From JBHHUI01 sp965248775 (GTDB taxonomy: Bacteria > Chloroflexota > Anaerolineae > Anaerolineales > JBHHUI01): 64,000 bases of DNA. Positions 28,322-38,245 of the stretch are shown one piece after another. The DNA lies in assembly GCA_965248775.1 (NCBI GenBank), contig OZ252150.1, positions 2,852,001 to 2,916,000 on the forward strand, read 5' to 3'. Numbering within the stretch: the stretch's first letter is position 1; the number at the start of each line of letters is the position of its first letter. The position numbers were made by a program, and so were the translations under genes. The notes beneath the pieces are model-generated. The model did no database searches. It was not told the origin of the DNA and saw nothing but the letters and a program-made list of their open reading frames with translations.

Positions 28322-28478
28322 GAATCCCCTAAAGCCCACGAAAGAATATCGTAAGGTTTGTGGACTACACTGTATAGATGCTATTCAATATGTGCTCAAG
28401 CTGGCATTTTACCTGGCGGCCTGTGACGATCCAATGAAGAGTGTTTTGTCGACCGCGTCAACTGACGAATAGGCATTG

Positions 28479-29132
28479 ATGTTCATTTTTCTATATTTAC
28501 TAGCTGTAACTGGTGTGAGTCTGCTACTGAGTGGATGCAGTGCCGCTACGCCAAGCCAAGCACTGGATCCAGGCAACATCTCTGATCAAAATAGTGATTC
28601 TGCGCCGAGCCAGGTGCCGGATCCAGTCAACATGCCTGAACAAAATACGGAAAATGTGCAAACAGAGATTCAACTTCCACACATCGGGCCTGCGCCCGAA
28701 ATCGCCGGCTCGCCGTGGATTAACAGCGATCCGCTGACGATGCCGGCACTGCGCGGCCAAGTGGTCCTGTTGGAGTTTTGGACCTTTGGTTGAATAAATT
28801 GCCAGCACGTTATTCCCTGGGTCAGGGAATGGTATAACAAATACAACGAACAGGGTCTTGTCGTCGTCGGCGTCCACTATCCGGAATTTAATCACGAACG
28901 CGATTACAACAACGTTTTGGATGCAACAGTGCGTCTGGATGTAGCCTATCCGGTTGTGTTGGACAACGACGGAAAAATCTGGGGTTCTTTTCGGCAACGA
29001 TACTGGCCGACTCGTTATCTAATCGACAAGAATGGCGACATACGCTATATTCACATCGGCGAAGGCGCCTACGATGAAACAGAGGCAGGCATTCAAGCCT
29101 TGCTTGCCGAATCCTTCTCGGATGATAGTTAA
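28479..29132 (+). CDS. TlpA/thioredoxin-like lipoprotein with in-frame TGA: candidate selenoprotein
   Basis: 217 codons if TGA at 28791-28793 is read through. Signal peptide with lipobox LLLSGC gives a lipidated Cys20. A Pro/Asn/Gln-rich linker leads to a TlpA-like domain: VVLLEFWTFG-U105-INC108-QHVIPW, then GLVVVGVHYPEF, VVLDNDGKIW and the cis-Pro motif WPTRYLIDK. Homologues have Cys at position 105 (C-x-x-C), so a U-x-x-C redox pair would result. No other lesion is present before the stop at 29130. A hairpin fitting a bacterial SECIS lies 26 nt after the TGA. The alternative is a nonsense mutation in a decaying gene. AGG five bases before the ATG is a weak ribosome binding site. Confidence 0.7.
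28812..28830 (+). promoter_or_regulatory. Candidate bacterial SECIS hairpin
   Basis: ATTCCCTG-GGT-CAGGGAAT: 8 perfect base pairs, extendable by three G-U pairs, with a loop beginning GG. It lies inside the coding sequence, 26 nt after the TGA. Known bacterial SECIS elements have a G in the first loop positions and a loop roughly 16-37 nt after UGA, so geometry and loop both fit. Confidence 0.6.
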
Positions 29133-29137
29133 AGGGG

Positions 29138-29173
29138 CTTCGTGGAGTCCGTGCAGGACTTCACGCCACGAAG
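29138..29173 (+). terminator. Hairpin after the TlpA-like gene
   Basis: CTTCGTGG / CCACGAAG (29138-29145, 29166-29173) with an inner AGTCC / GGACT stem, starting 6 bp after the stop codon. There is no T-run, so it may be a weak or Rho-dependent terminator or a mRNA-stabilising hairpin. Confidence 0.45.
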
Positions 29174-29341
29174 TAGTCGGCGGCTCTTTCCCCTGATCTC
29201 CCTGATTTTTAAACTTCATAGCCTCTCCCGCCCCGCTGGTGATGCTTGGCGTTAAGCTGCCAAGTACCTAAACGTTTCTGTGGGCAGGAAGTTCGCTCGG
29301 GAAGAGTCTACTTGAGTGCCCATTTCCCGGTTATACTTGCT

Positions 29342-29662
29342 TCAACGCCGCTGGCCATTCACTCGGTCAAGAAATGACGGCCAAACTAGCCGGTTCTTGG
29401 TCGCGTTGTCAAATCGCACAAGGAGGGTACCATCTGGCCAATGCGCCAGCACTTCACCGTTTCCATGACGACTATGACGTACAGATTCGCCCAATCGAGG
29501 TTTTGACCCAGTCAAGGATGAAGACTTATTCGATCTCATCTTATTCTCCGTTCTGGGCATCTCAGCCGATCGCGTGTTTGTCCTAAGCGGGGCTACCCGA
29601 TGATGTGTTTTGTTGTGTGATCGCACCCTGGTTCCTATTTTGAGTGTTGCTGGAATGTTCAT
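29342..29662 (-). CDS. Small protein of unknown function
   Basis: 106 aa. The N-terminal half is basic and low-complexity. The last 50 residues (PRLGESVRHSRHGNGEVLAH, then WPDGTLLVRFD and VWPSFLDRV) form a compact beta-rich motif like the KOW/Tudor-like 'G..V.H...G.G.V' segments found at the end of some helicases and CarD-like proteins. The true start may be the internal Met of MRSNKSSS. No clear ribosome binding site; it stands alone. Confidence 0.45.
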   Translation of the reverse strand: MNIPATLKIGTRVRSHNKTHHRVAPLRTNTRSAEMPRTENKMRSNKSSSLTGSKPRLGESVRHSRHGNGEVLAHWPDGTLLVRFDNATKNRLVWPSFLDRVNGQRR

Positions 29663-29889
29663 GATGTCTCCTTCATTGGCTTAGATCTGCTCGCTCCGGA
29701 TATGGCCTTAACTTAACAACTTGCGGTCTCCGAAATGTCTTTTCAATCGTCCTTGAACGTCTATTAAGCATGGTTTGGGACGATTTGGGCTCAATCGGGC
29801 CGAGACGTGAGCGACAAGCAGCAGAAGACAAGCTATTCTCAGTGCAAAAAGCTCGATCAAAAACTTCTGTGAAGTGACGGGGACGTAGA

Positions 29890-32765
29890 TTGCTCGAAAT
29901 TCGCCTGCTGGGGCAATACGATGTGCGCCGTGATAGTGAGCCGATCGAGATATCGTCGCGGCCTGCCAAGACATTGCTGGCCTACCTGGTATTAACCCTC
30001 GGGACGCACCATCCGCGCGATAAACTGGCCGGACTGCTGTGGCCGAATTCCGATGAGAGCAACGCCAGGAAAAACCTGCGCCAAGCTCTATGGCGTCTTC
30101 GTAAGGCTATTGGCGACACCTGTCTCCTGATAGATACAGTATCCATCTCTTTTGAACCCACTTCTGATTTTTGGCTGGATATTGCCTTGTTGGAGGAGAA
30201 TTACTCCCTGGTTTCTACGAGGACTGGGTACTTCTCGAGCGCGAGCGCTTGGATGCGGCTTTTGAACGCAAGATGAAGCGCCTGATAGCACAGCTTCTAC
30301 AAGAACAACGGTGGAATGACGTTTTCGATTGGGCCGAGCGGTGGATTGCCCAGGGGAATGTTCCGGAAGCCGCCTACAGGGCGCTCATCGTATCTCATTC
30401 CGCCACGGGCGAATTATCGAAAGTTGAGGCAGTTTACCAGAGGTGCGTCGAGGCCCTTTATCAGGAGATCGGCGTTGACCCCTCTGAGGAGACTCAGAAA
30501 CTATACAAGAGCGCGGTAGCTGACGACAACGCAGACCTCCCATCCCTGTATTTGGAGGGACCAACACGAACGATCTCGCCCGCAATGCAACGAATCAGCT
30601 TGCCTGCCCAACCCACGCCATTCATCGGCCGCAAGGCGGAACTCGCAGAGAATAAAGAGCTGTTGGCCAATACTCGCCTTTTGACCCTCCTAGGCCCCGG
30701 TGGAATTGGCAAGACGCGACTGGCGGTAAAACTTGCTGCCGATGTCCCCGATCAGTTCACCCATGGAGTTCATTTCGTGTCGCTGGCCCCGATGCGTTCC
30801 CCTACCATATTGTTCAGGCCATCGCCGACGCACTGGAGTTCCCGCTCTCGACCCAAGACGAACCGGAGGACCAGCTGCTCCGTTATCTGAGAAGCAGGCA
30901 GCTTCTGCTGGTGATGGATAACTTCGAACACTTGCTGGCTGGAGCAAACGTCGTCAACAGAATCCTCCAAGCAGCTTCTGGCGTGAAAGTTCTCGCCACC
31001 TCGCGTGAAGGGCTAGGGTTGCAGGGAGAGACAACTGTTAATATTGGAGGTCTGAGTCTCCCCGATTTGGGAACAACTGCCGATATTCAGGCTCATGACG
31101 CCATCCTATTGTTGGTGGAAAGCGCTCGCCGAGCCCGTCAAAGATTTGAGCCTTCAGCCAGGGATCTTGAACACACGACGCGAATTTGTCAAATAGTTCA
31201 GGGGATGCCGCTGGCTATTGAGTTAGCGGCAGCATGGTTGGATACTCTCTCTCTTGAAGAAATCGTAGCCGAACTCCAACAGAGCCTTGACATTCTCTCC
31301 ACCGAGATGCGTGATGTGGTTGACCGACATCGCAGCATTCGCGCAATTTTCAATCACTCTTGGTCGTTGATCAATCAGAACGAGCGAGAGGTTTTCATGC
31401 GTCTCTCGGTCTTCCGTGGCGGCTTCACGCGTGAGGCGGCTCAACAGGTCGCCGAAGCCACACTCAACCAAATCGCCAGATTGGTCAGAAAGTCTTTTCT
31501 GCGTCACGACCCTACAAGAGGTCGCTTCGATATTCACGAGTTGATGCGGCAATACGCACAGGAACGGCTAGAGGAGATTCCCCAGGCGAGTGTCTCAGCC
31601 CATGAAACGCATGCTGCATATTACGCGAATTTCATGCACAAGCGATGGCAACAACTGAAAGATGGCAGGCAGATCGTGGCGCTCGGCGAAATCGATGCTG
31701 ACATCGAGAATGTCCGATCGGCATGGCGATATTGCATAGGTCAGCGTGATGCCTCCCAAATGCGACTGTTCATTCACAGTATTCAGAAAGTCTATGACAT
31801 CCACGGCTGGAATTACGCTGCGGTAGAGTTATTAGCCGAGGCCATCGAGGCCTTAGCACTAGTGCCTGATGACGAGGAAGCGGAAGCCGTAAAGGCTCTG
31901 GCCCTAGCATATCAGGGGTATTTCATTGGGATGGCTGGGGCTCGCAGAGAAAGGAATTGGACTGGCAAGAGAAGGCGTCGAGATCTTAAAACGACTCAAA
32001 TCCCCTAAGGACCTCGGCCTTGTGTTGAATAGTATTACTCTGTGTGCAAGATATCTCAACATTCAGGACGAGCAGGAGCAAGCCTCACGCGAGATGCTAC
32101 AGATTGCCACGGAAAACAAGGATAGCTGGCTCGAAGCCTTTTCACTTTTCCTTATTGGCGCCATACTAGTCGACCAACAGGCCAATGTTCAGGCGGGGCG
32201 CCTCGCAGAATCAAGCTTGAGAATAAGCGAAGAAAGCGGCGATTTGATTGGGTCCATATACGCCCTTTCAGTACTCGGCGGCGCTGCTTTCAATCTCGGA
32301 GAGTATGGGAAGTCCAGAGAGTATTATCTTCGTTTTCTTAGCACGTCGGAGAAGGTAGGCTACCGCTGGGCGATTGCAAACTCCTCAAAGTATTTGGGCC
32401 GTGTAGCTCTGGCGATGGATGAAATCGAAGAAGCCGAAGCCTATTTTCATCAGAGTCTCCGGATCGCCGAAGATATTGGTCTCGGCCGCGACACTATCAA
32501 TCTGTTGTGCGAATTCGCCAGGGTGCGAGCAGCGCAAGAACGTGAAGAGCAAGCGGTAGAATTGCTAACTCTTGTCCTTGAGCATCCCGCCCGCCGCCAG
32601 ACGAGGTGGGGAGAAGGACGCATCCGAGACAGTGCACAGCGCATTCTCGATGAACTTGTAGTAAAACTTCCCTCTGATATTTACGCAACCGCCCTGGAGC
32701 GCGGCCAGGCACTGGAGCTTGAAGACGTAGTATCAACATTGCTTGGAGAAGGAAATCACGGGTGA
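29890..32765 (+). pseudogene. BTAD/SARP-type regulator with AAA ATPase and TPR domains, multiply broken
   Basis: A transcriptional activator of the AfsR/large-ATPase kind in four frames. 29890-: winged-helix DNA-binding part (IRLLGQYDVRRDSEPIEISS, ARKNLRQALWRLRKAIG). Near 30190 a frameshift with loss of about 25 residues joins to the BTAD part (ELLPGFYEDWVLLERERL). The ATPase follows with Walker A GPGGIGKTRLA. Near 30793 the frame changes (YHIVQAIADALEFPLS, Walker B LLLVMDNFEH). Near 31935 an extra base changes it again into the TPR tail (LAEKGIGLAREGVEILKRL to 32765). Individual breaks at 30793 and 31935 are single-base indels. Targets unknown. Confidence 0.85.
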
Positions 32766-32831
32766 TGTGGCTTTCTCACCTTTACTTTCGATAACAATTT
32801 GGGCGCTAACTGAAGCCAATCCCATTTACGC

Positions 32832-33656
32832 ATGTACGTAGGATATTCCATGACTGACCGCTTTCCATCTCGCATCGTCTGTTTGACCGAAGAAACTACC
32901 GAAACTCTTTATCTCTTCGGGGAACAAGATCGCATCATCGGCATCTCTGGCTTTACCGTTCGTCCTCCTCAAGCACGGAAGGAGAAACCTAAAGTTTCTG
33001 CTTTTACTTCAGCGAACATTGATAAAATCATCGCGCTAAATCCTGATTTAGTGCTCGGTTTTTCTGACCTTCAAGCTGATATTGCTGTTGAACTCATCCG
33101 CCTTGGCATCCCAGTCCATATCTTCAATCAGCGATCTATCGAGGAAATTCTCAATATGATCGTCCAACTGGGTGCCTTAGTTGGCGCACTTGAGCAAGCC
33201 CTGCGTTGGGTTCGCGATTTTGAACAAAAGGCATCGGATTTGAAAACTGCTTCAAGTTCTATGCGAGCACACCCGACTGTATATTTTGAGGAGTGGCCTG
33301 ACCCAATAATTTCCGGGATTCAATGGGTTTCTGAATTGATCGAACTGTCGGGTGGCCAAGACTGCTTTCCAGACAATTCCCAACAGGCTTTAGCCAAATA
33401 TCGCATCATTGCCGACCCGCTGGAAGTCGTTCGCAGACAGCCCGACATCATTATTGGCTCTTGGTGCGGTCGCAAATTTCGATCTGCACATGTTGCTGCA
33501 CGTCCGGGTTGGGATGATATTCCCGCGGTCAAATCGGGTCATTTGTACGAGATCAAATCCGCCTACATTCTGCAACCAGGCCCGGCCGCATTAACCGATG
33601 GCCTGTCTCAGATATTAGACATCATCACCAGTTGGCAAAACTCAACATTAAATTAA
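32832..33656 (+). CDS. BtuF-like cobalamin/metal-chelate-binding protein
   Basis: 274 aa, class III periplasmic-binding fold: RIVCLTEETTETLYLFGEQD, IIALNPDLVLGFSDLQ, then the long central helix and VYFEEWPDPIISGIQWVSEL, ending GWDDIPAVKSGHLYEI. Unusually, there is no signal peptide or lipobox, so the protein as read is cytoplasmic; such orphan BtuF-like proteins exist in several phyla. The start may be the internal Met at 32850 (MTDRFPSRIVCL). No transporter genes are adjacent. Confidence 0.8.
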   Translation: MYVGYSMTDRFPSRIVCLTEETTETLYLFGEQDRIIGISGFTVRPPQARKEKPKVSAFTSANIDKIIALNPDLVLGFSDLQADIAVELIRLGIPVHIFNQRSIEEILNMIVQLGALVGALEQALRWVRDFEQKASDLKTASSSMRAHPTVYFEEWPDPIISGIQWVSELIELSGGQDCFPDNSQQALAKYRIIADPLEVVRRQPDIIIGSWCGRKFRSAHVAARPGWDDIPAVKSGHLYEIKSAYILQPGPAALTDGLSQILDIITSWQNSTLN

Positions 33657-33892
33657 ATCTCAGCTCCCGCAACTCATCTCTCTTCTTGGGCGTTTACCTG
33701 CCCGTGAAGATAACCCGCCCATGAGCGATCACAACCCACAGGCGAAGGTAGCGCTCCAGGACCTCCGTGTTGCGACATTGGTCCAAACGGAAGAGTCTTC
33801 GTTTAATGGCTAATACGATCAGCAGCATTCAGCATAGAAGAAAGTAACGTCGGCGAGTCTTGAGAGGCATGCAAGGCTACAATTCTGAGAAT

Positions 33893-33917
33893 GGTCGGCG
33901 GGGCGGTTTCCCCGACC
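33893..33917 (+). other. Hairpin upstream of the ureohydrolase gene
   Basis: GGTCGG / CCGACC with additional G-C pairs around a C bulge, about 45 bp before the ATG at 33961. It could be a leader hairpin or a terminator of upstream transcription; there is no T-run. The rest of 33657-33960 shows nothing. Confidence 0.35.
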
Positions 33918-33960
33918 TATTAGGAACTCAATATTTCCAGGTGATTGGAGAGCAAGACGC

Positions 33961-34932
33961 ATGAGAGATGAATCCAACTTTGAGGCGGCACCGCTTCGTT
34001 ATGCTGGCATTCCAACTTTATTGAGAAGACCTTTGGTAAGCGATCCATCAGGGATAGATATCGCACTGATTGGCGTGCCCTATGATGGCGCAACCGAAAA
34101 CCGGCCGGGTCCGCGACATGGCCCGCGCGAAATTCGCAACATGTCTAGCTTTACCCGTTCTGTTCACCATGTGACGCGCGTGAATCCATATGAACTTTGC
34201 AACATCTCTGATTTAGGGGATGTTGATTTCTCGAATCCATTTGACATACAACAATGCATTGCCGACATCACTGATTTTTTTCGCAAGGTTTGTGCAGCTG
34301 GTGCAATACCCCTTAGTGTCGGCGGCGATCACTCTATCAGTTTCCCTATTCTCCGCGCTGTTGCGGCTGAACGACCTGTGGGGATGGTGCATATAGATGC
34401 ACACACCGATACGAGCGATCTTGAATTTGGGCAAAAATATACCCACGGTACACCTTTCCGACGCGCAATGGAAGAAGGTCTGCTTGACCCAAAGAGGACA
34501 ATTCAAATTGGCATTCGAGGAGCACAGAACTCAGCGGAAAGCTGGCAAGCGTCTGAGGAGGCTGGCATACGTGTCATGTACATGGAGGAGTTTGTATCTT
34601 TAGGGGTTGAGGCCACAATTGATGAGGCAAGACGTGTGGTAGGCCGGGGTCTCACTTATATTTCTTTCGATATCGACAGTCTTGATCCCGCCTTTGCCCC
34701 AGGTACTGGAACACCAGAAATAGGTGGCTTGACACCATTCCAGGCTCAGACTTTGATACGAGGGCTTGCAGGTCTTAATCTGATCGGCGGAGACGTCGTT
34801 GAAGTATCGCCGCCTTTTGACCCCACTGGGAATACTGCCCTTGTTGGTGCCACAATGCTGTATGAGATTGCGTGTGTGCTAGCGAATGCGGTCGAGCGAG
34901 GAATAAGTTCGCAAACAGAAACACCATCCTAG
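33961..34932 (+). CDS. Agmatinase-family ureohydrolase
   Basis: 323 aa. Manganese ligands of the arginase fold are all visible: His124 (GGDHSISF), Asp146/His148/Asp150 (HIDAHTD), Asp237/Asp239 (SFDIDSLDP), followed by APGTGTPEIGG, which is typical of agmatinase and guanidinobutyrase rather than arginase. It would release urea from a guanidino compound. It lies upstream of the proline-racemase-like and hydrolase genes in the same orientation with gaps of 79 and 97 bp, suggesting an amino-acid/guanidino catabolic group. A GGAG site lies 12 bases before the ATG. Confidence 0.88.
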   Translation: MRDESNFEAAPLRYAGIPTLLRRPLVSDPSGIDIALIGVPYDGATENRPGPRHGPREIRNMSSFTRSVHHVTRVNPYELCNISDLGDVDFSNPFDIQQCIADITDFFRKVCAAGAIPLSVGGDHSISFPILRAVAAERPVGMVHIDAHTDTSDLEFGQKYTHGTPFRRAMEEGLLDPKRTIQIGIRGAQNSAESWQASEEAGIRVMYMEEFVSLGVEATIDEARRVVGRGLTYISFDIDSLDPAFAPGTGTPEIGGLTPFQAQTLIRGLAGLNLIGGDVVEVSPPFDPTGNTALVGATMLYEIACVLANAVERGISSQTETPS

Positions 34933-35011
34933 ACTATTTATTCGCTCTGAATAATCTTGAACCACTCAGCAAGATTTATATCTTGAGTATCCAGTATCTT
35001 AGAAGACGAAT

Positions 35012-36046
35012 ATGAGATCAAAATCGATCGTGCATGTCGTATCATGTCATGCAGAAGGTGAAGTCGGGAACGTCATTGTCGGCGGCGTGAGCCCACCACC
35101 GGGTGCAACTCTCTGGGAGCAATCCCGCTGGATTGCCGAGGATCAGAATCTACGCCGTTTTGTATTGAACGAGCCACGAGGTGGTGTGTTCAAGCATGTC
35201 AATCTGTTGGTGCCCCCAATAAACAAACAGGCCGCTTATGGCTTCATCATCATGGAGCCTGAGCATACACCCCCCATGTCCGGCTCAAATACGATTTGTG
35301 TGGCGACTGTGCTGCTGGACAGCGGCTTGATTCAGATGCATGAGCCGGAAACAACCTTCTTGCTCGAAGCCCCTGCGGGACTCGTGCAGGTCAAAGCCTA
35401 TTGCGAAAACGGCAAAGCCGAGAGTATTGAGTTTCGAAACGTACCGTCGTTTGCCGACAAGTTGGATGTGCAACTTGAAGTACTCGGAATTGGCAGCCTT
35501 ACGGTTGACACTGCATATGGTGGTGACAGTTTTGTGATCGTCGCTGCGCAGTCTCTTGGCTACGAAATCGTTCCCGACGAGGCGCGCGAGCTCGCAGAAG
35601 CCGGTGCCAAGATCACGGCAGCAGCCAACGAGCAGATTGGGTTTGAACACCCAAGCTACCCCGATTGGAACAAGATTTCTTTCTGCCAGTTTACGCTTCC
35701 AATTGATCGCAAGGATGGAATTCTAAGCGGTCGAAATACGGTTGCGATTGATCCGGGAAAACTCGATCGCTCTCCTTGTGGCACGGGTTGTTCTGCTAGA
35801 ATGGCTGTCTTGCATGCCCGGGGAGAGATGCAAGTCGGAGATCAGTTCATTGCGAAATCGATTATTGGATCAAGGTTCGACTGTGCAATCACAGACAGTA
35901 CCAGCATCGGCAACCGTGTAGCTGTTATTCCGATGATACGTGGACGCGGATGGATCACTGGTACACATCAATTGTTGTGTGATCCAGAAGATCCTTGGCC
36001 GAATGGTTATCGTCTCTCAGATACCTGGCCCAAGCGATCAAAATAG
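35012..36046 (+). CDS. Proline racemase family protein, probable 4-hydroxyproline epimerase
   Basis: 344 aa. In this superfamily the two catalytic positions decide function. Here the first is Ser90 (PPMSGSNTIC) and the second Cys256 (SPCGTGCSA). A Ser/Cys pair has been described mainly for 4-hydroxyproline 2-epimerases, Cys/Cys for proline racemases and epimerases, and Cys/Thr for trans-3-hydroxyproline dehydratases. Hence hydroxyproline epimerisation is the best guess. The surrounding GGDSFVIV and FCQFTLPIDRKDG blocks are typical. It appears full-length. Confidence 0.85.
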   Translation: MRSKSIVHVVSCHAEGEVGNVIVGGVSPPPGATLWEQSRWIAEDQNLRRFVLNEPRGGVFKHVNLLVPPINKQAAYGFIIMEPEHTPPMSGSNTICVATVLLDSGLIQMHEPETTFLLEAPAGLVQVKAYCENGKAESIEFRNVPSFADKLDVQLEVLGIGSLTVDTAYGGDSFVIVAAQSLGYEIVPDEARELAEAGAKITAAANEQIGFEHPSYPDWNKISFCQFTLPIDRKDGILSGRNTVAIDPGKLDRSPCGTGCSARMAVLHARGEMQVGDQFIAKSIIGSRFDCAITDSTSIGNRVAVIPMIRGRGWITGTHQLLCDPEDPWPNGYRLSDTWPKRSK

Positions 36047-36143
36047 CGCCCTGCTTTCAGGAGTAGAAATCCATGAGGATCCCACAATCACTGCGGGATT
36101 TGTATTGAATGCCAGAGCAAGATCTTTAGGAGAACATTAAATT

Positions 36144-37088
36144 ATGGAACTTGACCCAAGACTCTTCTCACCGGATGCAATTGATAGCGAAACGAACGAT
36201 TTCAATCGCAAGTTGGAAGAACGGCTCGCCACCGAACCACCTCTAACAGAATTTCCACCCGGCAAAATTCGTGCCAGGCGAGAACAGGGGAACACCATCT
36301 GGGGCCCTATCATCTATTCTGAGAACGCCCGCGACATTTTGATACCAGGTCCGGCTGGTGAAATTCAACTGCGCACTTTTGTCCCCGAGATTGTCCGGGG
36401 TGTTTATCTTCACATCCACGGCGGTGGGTGGGTATTGGGGAATGCGAGCTGGCAAGACTCAAAGCTTGAGAAACTTTCCGAGGAATGTGAGCTGGCAGTT
36501 GCAAGTGTGGGCTATCGCCTGGCACCGGAACATCCCTATCCGGCCGGCCCAGACGATTGCGAAGCAGCGGCACTATGGCTCGTGGAGAATGCCAAACAGG
36601 AGTTCGGTTCAGAGCGCCTGCTCATTGGCGGCGAATCTGCCGGTGCGCATCTCTCGGCTGTGACATTATTGCGCATGCGCGACCGACATAATTACACAGA
36701 ATTTGCGGGGGCGAACCTCATCTATGGGGTCTATGACCTGACAATGACACCGTCATCGCGCAACTGGGGCGACCATAATTTCGTTCTGAGCACGCCGATC
36801 CTGGAGTGGTTCAGCAATCATTTTGTTGATCCTGATAAACGCTCCCAACCGGACGTCTCACCACTCAACGCAGATTTACGTGGACTACCACCGGCCCTTT
36901 TCACCGTGGGCACGCTCGACCCCTTATTGGATGACTCGCTCTTTATGGCACAACGCTGGTGGGCAGCTGGGAACCACACGGAACTGGCCATTTATCCGGG
37001 CGGGCCACATGGATTTGATGTGTTCGACATGGAAATAGGTCGAAGCGCAATGCGGCGCTGCCTGCAATTTTTAAAAACAATGGAATAA
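36144..37088 (+). CDS. Alpha/beta hydrolase (hormone-sensitive-lipase type)
   Basis: 314 aa. Oxyanion-hole motif HGGGW (92-96), nucleophile Ser165 in GGESAGAH, acid in GTLDPLLDD and His in GGPHGFD complete the triad. The start has an AGGAGAA site. It closes the catabolic group. Its last 97 bases are overlapped on the other strand by the run-off C-terminus of the serine recombinase, which marks the junction with the integrated element. Confidence 0.88.
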   Translation: MELDPRLFSPDAIDSETNDFNRKLEERLATEPPLTEFPPGKIRARREQGNTIWGPIIYSENARDILIPGPAGEIQLRTFVPEIVRGVYLHIHGGGWVLGNASWQDSKLEKLSEECELAVASVGYRLAPEHPYPAGPDDCEAAALWLVENAKQEFGSERLLIGGESAGAHLSAVTLLRMRDRHNYTEFAGANLIYGVYDLTMTPSSRNWGDHNFVLSTPILEWFSNHFVDPDKRSQPDVSPLNADLRGLPPALFTVGTLDPLLDDSLFMAQRWWAAGNHTELAIYPGGPHGFDVFDMEIGRSAMRRCLQFLKTME

Positions 37089-38245
37089 ATCGCACTTGCT
37101 TGAGAGTAGCTTCGCGCTATCGACAAACTGGCAGCCTCCGGCGTTATCTCACACGCCGCCCATAGTATCCGGTCATCGCCCTCGCCTTTCACTTGTGCTC
37201 GAAAGTTGAGACGGTCGATAAGGTAACGCCGCGCCTTGAAGTCGGTATTGTCCAGTTCGTCGTGGAGATCTGCCGCAAACTGCTTGATCGCTTCGATTTC
37301 GTCGGGTAGCAGTCGGCCTTGCTCAATTTCGGCGAGCAGAACAGATCGCTCTTCTTGTAAGGCCTCTTGTTGCTTACCGGCGGTCTTGAGTTCGCGTCCT
37401 AACGCCGCCGCCACCATGTCGTACTCCGCGTCCGCGTATGCCGTCGCCAGTCGTTCGATCTTGGCATCGATCTGTTCGAGCAGACCATCCACGGATGCCA
37501 ACCGTTCGCGCTTCGCCGACAGCTTAAATTCGCCCTGCTCTGCCATTCTCAATAGACTTACTTCAATGTTGCGATCGTCCGCGAGCAAGCCGCATACCCA
37601 TTCCCACGCCACGGCATCGGCCTTGTCGGCTCTGACGCCGCCCTCGCGGCATGTGTAGTGATCAAGGTAGCGCCGTCCCTGATGACAGCACACGTAGTAG
37701 TAATATCGCTTTCTGCCTGCATACGCGGAACGAGCTGTCATAGCTGCGCCGCACCTGCACCGGAGCAGGCCGCCTGCGAGCAGATAGTCATACTTACGAT
37801 TGCGCTGTGCTTGACGTGCGTTCTTGCCCCGCTGTGTCTGTGCTTGGTCAAATGTACTGCGGTCAATGATGGCGAGCTCCGGAAGTGGTATTTTCACGTC
37901 CTTGTAACGGAATTCGCCTACATATGCGGAATTCCGCAGAATGTAACTGATCGTATTGTCCCTCCATCCCGTGGCGCTTTTGCGGCCATTGCCAGGATGA
38001 TGCACCTTCTCCGCTGTCAACGCGACCGCAATTCCCAACATTGTTTTGAAGCCGTACCCGTTGCGTCCAAGATACATGTCATAAATACGCCGCACTATAT
38101 CGGCCTGATAATCGGCTATCTCAAGCCGCGCATCCTCTCGTTTACCGATCTTGCGATAGCCGTACGGCGCGCTAATACCTACCCACTTCCCGGCTCGCGC
38201 TTTGTCTAGTTTGCCCTGCTTACTCCTCCTTGCAATCTTTATACG

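Noticed and set aside
28791..28793. Reading the TlpA-like gene as two separate small genes (28479-28793 and 28917-29132)
   Set aside because: Both halves are one domain in one frame and the second has no start with a ribosome binding site; the residues between TGA and 28917 are conserved thioredoxin sequence.
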